From positions 93,301,624-93,365,623 of the forward strand of contig CM049308.1 in assembly GCA_026874595.1 (NCBI GenBank): a DNA stretch of 64,000 nt. Direction: 5' to 3'. Below are positions 22,340 through 33,587 of the stretch, piece by piece. Within the stretch, counting starts at the first letter, position 1. Each line of letters starts with the position of its first letter. Below the pieces are notes generated by a model. It saw only the letters and a list, made by a program, of their open reading frames with translations, was not told where the DNA came from and ran no database searches. Position numbers and translations under genes: made by a program. Origin of the DNA: Sipunculus nudus (Eukaryota > Annelida > Sipuncula > Golfingiida > Sipunculidae).

Positions 22340-23490
22340 GACTTATTCAAATATATAGATATGCAGGAGTCTACATTGAATTGTCAATCAATCGTATCTT
22401 CACTGAAAAAAAAACAAATTTAATTTCTTTTAGTAATTAACAAACAATAGTTTATCAGCGAACAAAGCACGTAAGCAGACACCCGTGCGTATTATTTCGT
22501 ATATCGATACCAGTTGGGCAAACTGGGATGAAATAAAATGGCTAATTTTACATTTTTATAATATTTTTCTTTTATCAGTCCTTTCCGTTTAAAACATACA
22601 TGAGGGTACACAATAACACAAAAATTGACATTGATTAATAATCGTAATTGCATATTGATACATTTGATAGTCCCTTTGGTGCCTTTTACCTTTAATGTAT
22701 TTACAATAAGAATGTAAATCAAAACAACAGAATGCAAGAATAATTTAATTGTGTAGAGTTCTCTGTGTAAAGAGTGGTATCTGTCGTGAATTAGTCTTAA
22801 CTTCCAAGGGATTTAACACATTGTGTCAACTTGTTTTCCAAAACGATAAGTAACAATTAATGACATAGCTTTGTTTTTTAGAGGTATGCCTAAATCTATA
22901 AATATTTAAAAGAAAAAAAATATATTTTTAAGAATTTTGCACAAAAGCAAAGGTTTGCTTTTTTTTATTAAAGTAAATATAACTTTATATTCGACTCCAA
23001 AAAGGCTAGAATTGTGATTAAATTATTCGGCGTCTTCTTTGAGAATAATGTATAAACGCATATTTACACCCGCCATTGTCGACTAAACTTAAAAAAAAGA
23101 TTCTGCTTTTTCTATTTGTCTTTATAACAGCCACGGTTTGGCTGTCATAAGTTTATTGGACTGACTTGTTCTTTAACGGGGTTACTACAGATGTACACAA
23201 ATGGTTCCTCTCCCCGGACTATAATGGTGGATCGTGAAAAGATAGCTCTGGCAATACACACTTATACTAAGATTTTCCCTAAAAGAGTCGCTTCTCTTGT
23301 GCGTTTGAACATTTTCCTATTATTGTATAAATGACGAGTGATTTCTAAACTTCTTATTATATAATCTGTGTTTAATGACATGTATAATATAAATTTGAAA
23401 AATTAATAAATATAAGTAGATTGGCCTTGGCTGTTTCATATTTATATTTGTCCATATATATCGCTTTAATTTTTTAAATCTCATTTGGTA
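22340..23490. other. intergenic, nothing recognised
   Basis: AT-rich with homopolymer runs and no supported frame. Confidence 0.5.
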
Positions 23491-23493
23491 AAG

Positions 23494-23639
23494 AAGTCGA
23501 TCTTCACGCTAACCACCGTACCATCAAACGGGTACATAAAAGGTTCATGTCTGTGAATGACTGCAAACCGATTTGTAGTCGACAAATTATATGTTACTGC
23601 ATTGAGTTAAGAAAACATGGAAATGAACGCCCTAAATAA
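23494..23639 (+). pseudogene. relic of lectin exon 2
   Basis: After TTTGGTAAAG, two bases and then 47 codons run to TAA. The product carries ANHRTIKRVHKRFMSVNDCK, PICSRQ and CYCIELRKHGN. This aligns with the exon-2 spacer of the intact lectin (NHEIKRVYKKQMSPKECRE, ICNRQ, CTEIKNH) with the same acceptor phase. The frame ends early and no lectin-domain exons follow. Bases 24121-24255 resemble the 3' flank of the lectin exon at 2778, so the middle of this copy has been lost. Confidence 0.6.
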
Positions 23640-24120
23640 GGAAACAGGGAATGCCCTGTGTCTTAACTTAGAAGGACATAAGACGTGTTACGCTTATAGG
23701 GGCCCAATCCCGTATTAAGCATGTTGTATTAACATGAAATCAGATTCTTCCCTCTAAAATAAATTTGTACCTGCAAAAATATTGCCATGAACCCGTTTGC
23801 TTACTCCTGAAAACGAGTGTTAAAAACAGTGGACCGAGCCCAATCACAGGTGTCATCATAAACACAACGCGTGCATCGCCCGGCCACAACACGTCAATCA
23901 GGAGATACCGAGATTGACTAAACCCAAAAAATGTAATACATGTTCCCGCTGGCTGAATTACCGCCTGTTAAGGCTCACAATGGGACCTCTGGTCACGCGG
24001 CCTTGTTGTTGTAAACAGACACACGTGGCCAGTGACTACCAACACGCAGACCGATAACAAGGTGTTAAACGGCCGTACACGAGGTACTGAGACTGTGTGT
24101 AGGGTGGTTTTGACCACTTT

Positions 24121-24255
24121 TAACAAAAACATTTCAGGTGGACAATTTCTGCTTTAAAATGTATCCTGACTAAAGCTTTATTAGAAATTTAACTGTCTTG
24201 TTTTGGTTATTATGTTTTCGAAGCTTTCATTCCGTAATTAACACATTCCTGGTGA
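24121..24255 (+). repeat. lectin 3'-flank duplicate
   Basis: Collinear with 3721-3862. Shared strings include AATTTCTxCTTTAAAATxCATxCTGACTA and CCGTAATTAACAC. Confidence 0.55.
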
Positions 24256-25940
24256 AAAGGAGAAATGAAGGATGTATTTTTACACAATTAATTCACTGGT
24301 TAACACGTGTTGTTTATAGACGTATACGTTGTAGAATACAATTAACGATATTGTCATAGATTGGAGGGCAGTGCAGAACTCGCAAGAAGCAACTCCTTAT
24401 TCCGAATATCTGTACCGGTATCGGTACACTGTACTAGTAAGAATTGTGGTAGCTTGTTTATGCCTCCGCCAGGAAGGTATTTGTTTATTCACGTTGTGTG
24501 TGTTTTTGTGTGTGGCTGTGTGTAAAACCCGGACGACAGAACGGAACGCGGAACAGGGGCATAATTTAAGGAAAAGAACGGAACACAGATATAAAAAAAT
24601 GTGTCAATACTTTTAAATTGATGAATTGTTTTGACCACATTTACTCTAAATAAGGATATTAGTAACACCGGTCGGATGAAATGCTTAAATAGGCATGTCA
24701 TCGTATATTTTGCTAAAACGAGGTATTACTGTTTTGTTCCGTGTTCAAGGCCAGATGACTTTCGAGCCGTGCGGTGTAATACAATGTTTATTTTCCCGTA
24801 ATGATTTCTACTTCCTACTGAGTATTTGTAGATTTTATACCATAATAATTAGTTAAACCACCGGTTTTGATATGTCCAGTTAAAGATCAACAATGGATCG
24901 ATCGCTCGGTCAGTCGAACTGTGCGGAGGGGGGTGGGGGGGGGGATTTCCTGACTAATCTTTCATTTTGACGTTGAGATCATACTTTGTCCCGTGTCTTA
25001 CATTGCTCTGCAATGAATGTAAAATGGATGTTAGGAGTTTATCTTAACATATCAAGCCTTATGTTCTGATAATATAGGGAAAAAATACATGTAAATGTAT
25101 TCATGTAATGGTGGAACATTTGACAGGAAGATAACTATACAGCGTTTAAGACTTACAGTAAAAATAATAATTATAATAATAATAATAATAATAACGTATT
25201 GATTATAATACACATATCATCTCAAATCAAGTCATAACATTAAAAAATAAAAAAGTGCGTTTGTTTTATAAAATTGACATGAACTTATATATAAATAATT
25301 AAGATATTCTTCAATATATTTATTATCTATATTTATTATTGCCCTTGAGCAAAAGGGTATATGAAAAATAACAGTGACAGCCAAAATAGGAGGACTCAAA
25401 TCATTGACTCTTATAAACAGATCTAATTCAAAATGTCTGATGAATCTTATAAGTACTTTATACAATAGGACGAAATCGGTCTATAAATTCACCGCGCTGA
25501 TTTATATGTGGATATATAGGTTTTGCGCATGTGATGGTTTTAAGTATACGGGTATTTCTACAAAACATGTCACATTTCATGTCCCGAAACTATATTTGTT
25601 ACTGAGAAATTAGCAAATGCTAAAAATGACATGAATAACAATTTATATTGTTGCTAAAGATATAACCATTATTATAAGATAAAAATAATTTAAATCTGGG
25701 CAGAGATACAGACAGAAAAAAAGCTGTAGATGTTACAATACCCTTAAATACCCGTTGTCCTTTTCTCTCGGATTTAAAATTCAAAACAGCGTTATTCTGT
25801 AACCATTTTCCATTTATAAAGATTTTGTTTTCTACGATAGTCACAGCGGCGAAAGTTTATGAAGATAATGATTTTTCCTGACCGTTTTGTTTTTAATACA
25901 AAAATTTGGATATAAAAAGTATGCCCCCCCCCCCAAAAAT
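24256..25940. other. intergenic; (AAT)n and C/G runs
   Basis: It holds an AAT-type repeat at 25169-25194, a G-rich tract near 24925-24945 and a C run at 25924-25934. No gene is supported. Confidence 0.5.
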
Positions 25941-25941
25941 A

Positions 25942-26917
25942 CTCGGCACCATTACCTGACCTTTTGACCTCGCAGCACGTGAACAGAAACCACTTTGCTG
26001 TTGCAGGGAGCAGCGTTTATTAGAGTTCGGGAAATTTTGTACACATAAACCATAATTATATTGAGTAACTGTCATATCAGCGTTGTCTGTTAATCATTAA
26101 AAGGTTTAAAAAATCACCGTATGTATATTTAGACTCGACACCGTTACAATTGTAAAAAATTAACCGTCACACATAACTCCTCGAAAATGGCTTCCTCTTA
26201 TTGTTCATGTTGTGATAACACGTGCTGCCCTCTTAGGGACGGTATGAAGTAATTTTTTTCCTGCATCTGACGTATACATGAAAAAATCTCAGCATCGTTA
26301 CCACTCGAAACCGTTACCTGCATGAAAAATAACGGTGTCGAGAGAAAGGTAACGGTGTCGAGAACTTGGTATTAAATCCAAATTATTGAAATAGAATTTG
26401 AACATAACTTTGGCTAAATATTTAAAAAAATTGCGTTTTTTCTATTCAAACAGGCCTTTGCTTGTTTTAATACATAATACTGGTATTCCAGTAGTCACTA
26501 CGGTTATTTTTACTTCAGAAGCTGGACAACGTTACCTAAGCTCAACACCGTTACAAAGAGGATTTAAAACAATGTTTTTATTTTATTTTCTGTGCATTCT
26601 AAAAAATTAACAAGGTATTTCGACTCAAATTCTGAAGGTAGATGTACCAAAGTACTATGTCCGGTAAATCCCTGCAAATGCCCACCTCTTGAAGCAAAAA
26701 AGGAATAGAGACAAATTTTGTTTTTAAAAGTTAAATTTAAAATAAGAAAATATGTTCTTTTTTAAAACACTTTTTTGTTAAATTCACAACTATAATTTAT
26801 GTTTTGATTTTATCAAAGGCTATTAATTTTAATTTATATCGAAAATCACAAAAAAATCTAGTAAAAACAATTTCTGAAATGTGCAAGTGAGATTTTACTT
26901 CGTGTAACGGTGTCGAG
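25942..26917. repeat. cluster of CTCGACACCGTTAC motifs in both orientations
   Basis: Forward copies lie at 25942 (diverged), 26134, 26304 (one change) and 26541 (one change). Reverse copies GTAACGGTGTCGAG lie at about 26330, 26349 and 26904. Intervening sequence is unrelated AT-rich DNA. This arrangement resembles subterminal repeats of a DNA transposon, but no termini were found. Confidence 0.55.
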
Positions 26918-27566
26918 AAAAAGGTTCATATTTTCCCCTTACCTGAACTATTAAAAAAAAGGAAAACTGTAAAGTGCACTACTTGCATTATTCTATAATT
27001 CTAAAGGATAATTTTCTACAAATTATGTTTTGTTATTTCAAAATCAAGATTAAACAAAAAATCACCAAAAAATCCCCTGAAATGCGACGTTTTCTGTAGA
27101 AATACCCAAAAATGTAACTCAGTATGATTAAAGAACTAAATTCGAGCAATGGACATGTTAAATTCTATTAGTATATGACGAGTAATTAAAGATGAGGAAA
27201 TATGTAAAATCGGCGTCGGACGTCCGGGTTTAACACACAGTCTTTGTGTGTGGTTATACGCAACATATCCCACTCAATCTTGAAAAATCTCATGAAATTT
27301 TTAGAGCATTCCATAACCGGGCTTATGAATAATCGATTGGATTCTAGCATGGATCCAGCACATAACACGGATCCAATAACGGCATGTGGCATGTGGCTTG
27401 TTTCCACATGAATACAGATTTCCATTTTTTTTTATTTGTAATTTCTTTTTACATTTAAGTGTGGGGGAAGAGTGTGACCAAAGCATTTTTAGTTTATATT
27501 TATGTAACCTTAAGATATTGGGACTAAGAAAACTTATTTAGTCAATACCCTCCTGAACAATTTCTT

Positions 27567-27604
<38 letters not shown>

Positions 27605-28233
27605 ATATGCCAGTATCATAAGTTGGTTCTAACTAGCTTAACAATCGTCTGAGGGTCCTTATACTTTATAATCTCTTTACAGTTTGCTGCTCTTGTTTCC
27701 ATTATTGACTTTTTTTCCATCAATTTCGGTAATATAACACCAAATAATGATAATTATAAATTTATATTTTTTCCCGAGGGAGTACTTAGGCAATTATACA
27801 CAATCTAAACAAAAGATACTAAAACTAATAAATTGCACTACCGTTTTAAAAAAGTGTAACAGTTTTAATTGTTATGTTTCTATTCGATATGAAACTTCTA
27901 CGTTTAGTTCAAGGCTATGTTTAGGAAATATACTGTAAAGGTTATGTTTAGGAATAAATAGTATATTGAGTAAAGATAAAGAGCTTTATTTCTATAGTTC
28001 CTGTTCATATTTTTATCAATTATAAAAGTACCTCCAAGCCATTTTTTTCCTTCAGGGAACACCTCTTATTGCTTTACTCAAAATACAGTAACGGTTGATC
28101 AATTGTTTAGTCGTACCTACCTGCCCTCCGGACGTGTTTCTTTAGGTTATAGTTGGTGGTTTAAAGAAATCACTGTAAATATACAAATATATCTGCCAAT
28201 CATGTGATCGCACCTAAACGATAGTACTTTGCC
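26918..28233. other. intergenic; (TA)n(TG)n at 27567-27604
   Basis: Apart from the compound dinucleotide tract nothing is recognised. Confidence 0.5.
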
Positions 28234-28708
28234 TGATTCTAACGTGCAATATGTAGAAGCTTGGATAACTATATTTGTTTGTTCATATAGCAAATATATA
28301 TACTACTTTGTTAGAAATGAGCCCTTCATTTATTAAGCTAATTGTGTTTGTGGGTCGGCTGTTATTTCGAATCATGTTTATGCTGACTGCATATCAAATC
28401 GGTGATGAAAGCATAATGGAGGCATTGTAGATGTCCTTTTCGTGTGAGAGAAAAAAGACAAAAGAAATGACAATAGCAGTGTTATGTTTCATGATCCAAA
28501 AAGAAAATCATAGGCTATTATAGCACAATTGTTTTATTGTTTTTCAATTAGGTTTGATGCTGTATCTTATTACCTGCCACAACACACAACAGATTCTGTT
28601 CTCTCGTAATAAATCCTCTCATAATCACGACAACCATAAGTAGTTCATAACTATCATTTTCATGAAAAATGCATTGACGTTGGACTTGCTGTATGGGCAT
28701 TGCAACAA
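28234..28708 (+). repeat. duplicated block, copy 2
   Basis: Collinear with 12424-12828 (see that entry). It is the relic of a second upstream-of-lectin segment or a copy of an unnamed repeat. DIRS-type debris starts about 250 bases later. Confidence 0.65.
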
Positions 28709-28959
28709 AGAAGCATGAAAGAACATAAAATATTGATATAACCAAATAAATTTTGTAAACGTTTATATTTTTGCTCATACCATTTTGAACCTGCCTTCAA
28801 AGTGGTTTCTATTTTGTCGGAGTCCCTTTAATTAACTTTTAATTTAAATCAATATTTTCACGAAATTAAAATTTAAGATTTGAAAAAAGAATTGAAACAC
28901 AACTGTAGTTTCCAAGACAACGCTGGGGTGAACGCCTATGCATGCTAGTTTTATAAGTA

Positions 28960-29715
28960 TTCTTACGAAACGGTAGATGACGCCATCCAGCTTATGAAGC
29001 CGGGTGATTATATGGTCAAATTCGATATCAAGCATATAGCATATCTATCATTATACCTTTCACCAAAATATGTTAAACAGTATTTAAATGCAGTGGAAGT
29101 ACTTCATCTCCAAGCTGGGCATCCATACCCCTTAACCCTTACACAGCAAACAAAGCATTCAGTAAAATGTTTACTTCATGGTATAAAACGTGTAAAAGGG
29201 GCACCAGTTAACCGCAAGTTACCTATCACCACAACCATCCTCTCACAAATGGCGGATTTGCTTCCTTTAAATTCATTTTGGGCAGCTTGTCTTGTGGCCT
29301 ATTATGGCATGCTGAGAAAAAAAGTCTTTTTGATTGCAAGCTTCATATACTTCACATACTCCAAAACAATACAGTATAAAGAACACATAACTTACTTTGC
29401 GCAACCATGGAACACAGACGCTACGTTAAGCCCCAGCTGTCAAACTTGCTAACACAGACCAAGCGGATGACGCAATTTTTTTCTTTCAAGCATGGTAAGA
29501 TAAAATCCCAACTAACTTATAATACTTTCACCATAACTCTGCAATCTGTGCTAAAACATCTGGGTTTGTCTAGTAACAATATTCATGCCATTCATTACGC
29601 CGAGGAGGCGCCACTCTCGGCCTCTCTTCACAGGTCCCGCCAGAGATCATAATGGCACAAGAGGACTTTCGTTCCCTTTCCTACCCCGATTATGTCACTA
29701 CATGTGGGGATAGGG
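28960..29715 (+). pseudogene. DIRS-type retroelement relic: RT strip joined to tyrosine recombinase
   Basis: The frame opens with SYETVDDAIQLMKPGDY and MVKFDIK, the RT palm segment of DIRS elements. After an internal deletion it continues as tyrosine recombinase: YLNAVEVLHLQAGHPYPLT, NRKLPITTTIL and FWAACLVAYYGMLRK. In another frame near 29590-29690 it reads HSLRRGGATLGL and then RSLSYPDYV. HxxR and the trailing Tyr are the conserved recombinase active-site elements. Stops and at least two frame changes kill it. The single-copy RT/recombinase join indicates a deleted DIRS/PAT/Ngaro-like element and not a Crypton. Confidence 0.7.
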
Positions 29716-29810
29716 CAACGTTTATCTAACTCATGTGTGCAAGTTCCTAAGTTATCGGATATCCTTGTATTTATGGGGAAAATCAATCATTTGTGTGGTT
29801 TGGGGTTTTG

Positions 29811-29884
29811 AACGGTTTCATGCTTGCACACATAGGTATGTTTTATTGAATAATAAATCTTGGGTCCAAACCACATTTGTCTTC
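29811..29884 (+). repeat. direct repeat copy 1 downstream of the DIRS relic
   Basis: It matches 30309-30380 (shared TGCTTGCACACAT, TTTATTGAATAATA, GGTCCAAACCACA). Two direct repeats after the recombinase fit the split direct repeats of PAT/Ngaro elements. Confidence 0.55.
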
Positions 29885-30308
29885 GTATGTTCTTTAAGAA
29901 ATACATAACTAATTATGTGGTTTTAAGACGAGAAACAAGTCCCGCCGCGTTGCTAACGTTCAAACATAATCCGATTCAACCTTACCATGTCCAATTTTAA
30001 ACATGTCATGGCCCAGTGACCAAGATCTCAAGTAACAAGAATGCGGTACGTTACACGCCGCACTCACATTAGGGCCTAGCACCTTGCAGCATCCGCCCAT
30101 CCCTCCCATAAAACGTTCAGTGTGTGTTTATCTATTCAGCATATATATTTATTTGTTTACGTAGTACTTGTTCGACACACATTTCATCATTTCTTTGTAA
30201 GCTTTACATGGTTTTGAGATAAACAGTATGTTGATCAGTTTGGTTCGACTTAATTTCGTACGTTTGCGCTTTGTTACTGTAGTTCTTTTTGAAATATTCT
30301 TTGCATAG

Positions 30309-30380
30309 ACGGTTCGATGCTTGCACACATCAGTATGATTTATTGAATAATATATCATTGGTCCAAACCACACTTGTCTT
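30309..30380 (+). repeat. direct repeat copy 2 downstream of the DIRS relic
   Basis: See copy 1. The interval of about 420 bases between them would be the second 'A' repeat in a split-repeat element. No upstream partner was found. Confidence 0.55.
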
Positions 30381-31842
30381 TGCTTTTTTAAGGTGTCATA
30401 ATCACTGTTATAATCCATCATCGAAAGTATAACATTTGAAAAAAAAAATGTTGTTAATTGTATCTAACTCATAGTTTAAGACATAATACAGTTTAACATT
30501 TTTTTTGGGTGACGTCATGCTTCTCGATTTGTTAATAACATGCTCCTGTTTAAAACTGGATGCACAAATACATCATGTAAACAATGCATTTCCATCATAA
30601 ATGGTACAACTGTAAGTTTTATTCTAAAGTTTTGCATTTCTTATGAATATTATCTGAAAATAGTGGTGCACTCGTAATTTGACATTATCATAACTAATAT
30701 ATACACAATGGTAAAATAATTATGGAACATACATATTGTAATGATAATAGACATTTGTATCAGTCCGACAAACAGCAACTAGAGAAGTCCATTTTAATGC
30801 GCATTATAATCTATCCTGAGCGAACATCTACCAGTATAACTATCAGCCTTAAAGTACCTATTTCATTTCAAAATAGATCTAAACTGTTCATGTTAACCGT
30901 TGCATATGATACGTGTAGGACGCATGCTGTAGAGGTTTATTTTGTATACTCAAGGGTGACGGAAGAATGATGAGATTCGTTTGCGCATGTTTCATGAACA
31001 CAGTGTTTTTTTTTCTACGTTATAGTAGCCTTCAGTCCTGACTTATTGATTACCAGTAAAAAGTCTTTATACACAAAAGAGATTAAAGCAACGAATGAAC
31101 GGCGTTCAGACCGAGTAACTGTCAAAATGCAAGCAATTGTCCTCAGGTTCACTTTATTGTCGAAAGAGATACATTTTATTTGTGGCAATAAACAAGTTCT
31201 TACTACAATTCCGTTCACCTAGCTGCCTATGTATCGATGTAACTATCATCATGTGGAAGTGTTCTCATTGTTGTGATAGGAACCCGTGGCAATAAACTGG
31301 GACACTTTTGTCAGAGGATGCTCACTATGCGGTGTCTTATTATTTATGATAATGCGTAAAAACCAACGCCGGATGCCAAATGTGTTACACAAATCAGGGT
31401 CAAACGTTTAATCACATGGTTCTTGGTGGAGGATGTAAACGCACAAGCCTGGTCTTATACATTACGGTTTGATAATGCGCTGTACATACTAGGGTGTTTA
31501 TATATGCATTTCATTTATATACACTACACAAGATGCAAGTAGATGCAAGTAATCAAATCCGGACAACGCGATCCAAAAGCATACTCTAGTGTTAGTATGT
31601 AGTTTATCCTAAGAATTTGAAGCAGCGTTATTATGGCGTAACCGTCGGTGTCCGATCAGCTGGTACATCCAATCGCACGCTAATTATCATAGGAATACAG
31701 AAGATAAAACGTTAACAGTTCAGCGAACCTAAGATAAAATGACTGTGACATCATATCAGATTGCACAGCACCGAACACCAGTTCTCGGTATCGTCTGAAT
31801 CTCTTATCTAACTTCTCTTATGACTTGTGACCCATAAAAAGC
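30381..31842. other. intergenic, no gene seen
   Basis: Only short frames. An 82-codon frame at 30722 has no motif. Confidence 0.5.
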
Positions 31843-31980
31843 TATATATACACGGGGAATAACCGACTCACAATACCAGTTAGTAAAAGAGGGCCAAAAA
31901 GCATTTTTTTTTTGCATTAAGATGGATCTTAGCGTTTTACATATAGTATTAACAAGCTACATTCATTTTCTTCAAATAAG
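31843..31980 (+). promoter_or_regulatory. TATA box plus short signal-anchor-like start, orphan
   Basis: TATATATA near 31843 is followed ~75 bases on by ATGGATCTTAGC, giving a hydrophobic start (MDLSVLHIVLTSYIHFLQI) and no continuation. TGTGACCCAT precedes both this TATA and that of the P450 at 41505. It could be the promoter and anchor remnant of a plus-strand P450. Confidence 0.25.
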
Positions 31981-32102
31981 GTATTATTTTCATAAAAATG
32001 ATTACACATATTGCTTATACAATGATAGATATTTGTATCGCATATGAAAACCAGTAAATGGACATAAAAAATATCAACCGTAAGACAAAAGAAGTGAGAC
32101 AT

Positions 32103-33587
32103 TCATCGTTGAATAACAATCATCTTGTATTGAGCGGGAGCCAGAGTTATGCCTGTATAACCTTCCAAGGATGGAGGGTTACCTGCGTCTGCCATTTTGA
32201 AAATGAATTTCTTCAAAAGTGAAGAGAAAAAAAGAAAAATTTCATTCTTTGCCAAGATTTCCCCCAAACATACCCTTGGGCCTACAGAAAAGGGAATGAA
32301 GTTCTCTTTCTTCTCCAATTTTCCGTCAGATCCGATCCATCTTTCCGGACGAAAATCACCCGGGGCTTCCCAGTACTCAGAATCCATGTGTACAGAATAA
32401 AGGGACGGGAATACAATTGTATTCCTCGGGATGTGAAAGCCACGGAACGTTGTTGATTCCCTCGCACAATGAGGTGCTGCAAGTGGAACAACATTTCCGA
32501 TTCTCTGGACTTCTTGAATAGTGGCCACCATGTATGGCATATTTACACGGTCAGACAGACAGGGGGAGCGTTCTGATCCAACAATCCGGTCCAGTTCTTG
32601 TTGACACTTTGTCTGGACGTCTGGATGATGGATCATGTACAAGAGCAGCCACCGCAAAGATGTGCTGGTGGTCTCCGTGCCTGCAGTGAACAAATTAAAA
32701 ATGGCAATTTCTATATCATGAATGGTAAAATTGATTTCTGCATTTGATTTCAATTCATACTCCAAATATAGGTCAACGAAATCCCTAATCTGACCTCTGA
32801 CGAAGGTTCCTCGATGTTCTTTAATCTTCCTTCTGATGAAATCTTTAATATCATGTAAGTTATCCATTGCTTTACGTAGACCACCCTTATTTGGATTGAA
32901 TTGCAGCAGCGGAATGAAGTTAATGGGCGAGAGCACAAGTGAATTCGAAAAGATATAGTTTATCATCGTCACAAGTTTGGTAAATTCAGGTTCAGTGTAT
33001 TCGAAGCGAGATCCAAAGCATATTGAGCAAATAATGTTGCTGACTGCCTGCATTAGCACCGTGGTGACGTCCATTGGATGACCAATGCATTTTTGTAGTT
33101 CTTTGCATACAATTGCTCTTTCCTCATGTATCCTTTCTTCTACACTCTGTTTACCCATTCCGAAGTCTCTAAGAGCCGTGAGAGAAAAACGTCGGATGTG
33201 CTTCCATGATTCACCACTATTGAATATTATGGCGTGGATCTTTCCATTAACTCCATCGGCTATTGTCTGGATATACAAGGAAGGTCTGTCGGAGAACACA
33301 TCCGACTTTGTAACGAGCGCTTCACGAATTACTTCCATACCCGATAGGATAACAACGGGAAAGCTTCCAAACTTTAAACCGACCACAGGTCCATATTGCT
33401 TGATCAGCTTTTCAGTAGTTTCATGAGCTTTCTTTGGGTTTTGTCCAAACATATGAAGGTTTCCAATAATGGGTACCCTCCGTGGTCCAGGCGGAAAGTT
33501 TTCAGGTAGACGGGTCGTCCAGTAAAGGTAAACAACAAAAAATACTATAGAAAGTACCAGCAACCACTGGATGTCGATGATGTACAT
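32103..33587 (-). CDS. CYP2-like cytochrome P450, intronless, intact
   Basis: 494 aa from ATG at 33587; the open frame extends 13 codons further upstream but has no ATG there. The product is a predicted ER membrane haem-thiolate monooxygenase using P450 reductase; the substrate is unknown. The N-terminal anchor (LLVLSIVFFVVYLYW) is followed by a proline hinge (FPPGPRRVPIIGN). The oxygen-binding I helix has TAGTETTSTSLRW. The K helix ExxR is EVQR, and the PERF region is FRPERW. The haem loop FSVGPRVCLG carries the cysteine ligand. Length and motifs match clan-2 P450s (CYP2/CYP1-like). No splice sites interrupt it, whereas CYP2 genes commonly have several introns. A TATA-like CATATAAG lies near 33646-33653. 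It is the closest relative of the broken copy at 38550. Confidence 0.93.
   Translation of the reverse strand: MYIIDIQWLLVLSIVFFVVYLYWTTRLPENFPPGPRRVPIIGNLHMFGQNPKKAHETTEKLIKQYGPVVGLKFGSFPVVILSGMEVIREALVTKSDVFSDRPSLYIQTIADGVNGKIHAIIFNSGESWKHIRRFSLTALRDFGMGKQSVEERIHEERAIVCKELQKCIGHPMDVTTVLMQAVSNIICSICFGSRFEYTEPEFTKLVTMINYIFSNSLVLSPINFIPLLQFNPNKGGLRKAMDNLHDIKDFIRRKIKEHRGTFVRGQIRDFVDLYLEYELKSNAEINFTIHDIEIAIFNLFTAGTETTSTSLRWLLLYMIHHPDVQTKCQQELDRIVGSERSPCLSDRVNMPYMVATIQEVQRIGNVVPLAAPHCARESTTFRGFHIPRNTIVFPSLYSVHMDSEYWEAPGDFRPERWIGSDGKLEKKENFIPFSVGPRVCLGEILAKNEIFLFFSSLLKKFIFKMADAGNPPSLEGYTGITLAPAQYKMIVIQR

Noticed and set aside
28994-29452. A 152-aa host gene.
   Set aside because: The content is DIRS RT and recombinase with a deletion join and later frame changes.
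33085-33426. A 113-aa plus-strand frame.
   Set aside because: It is antisense to the intact P450.
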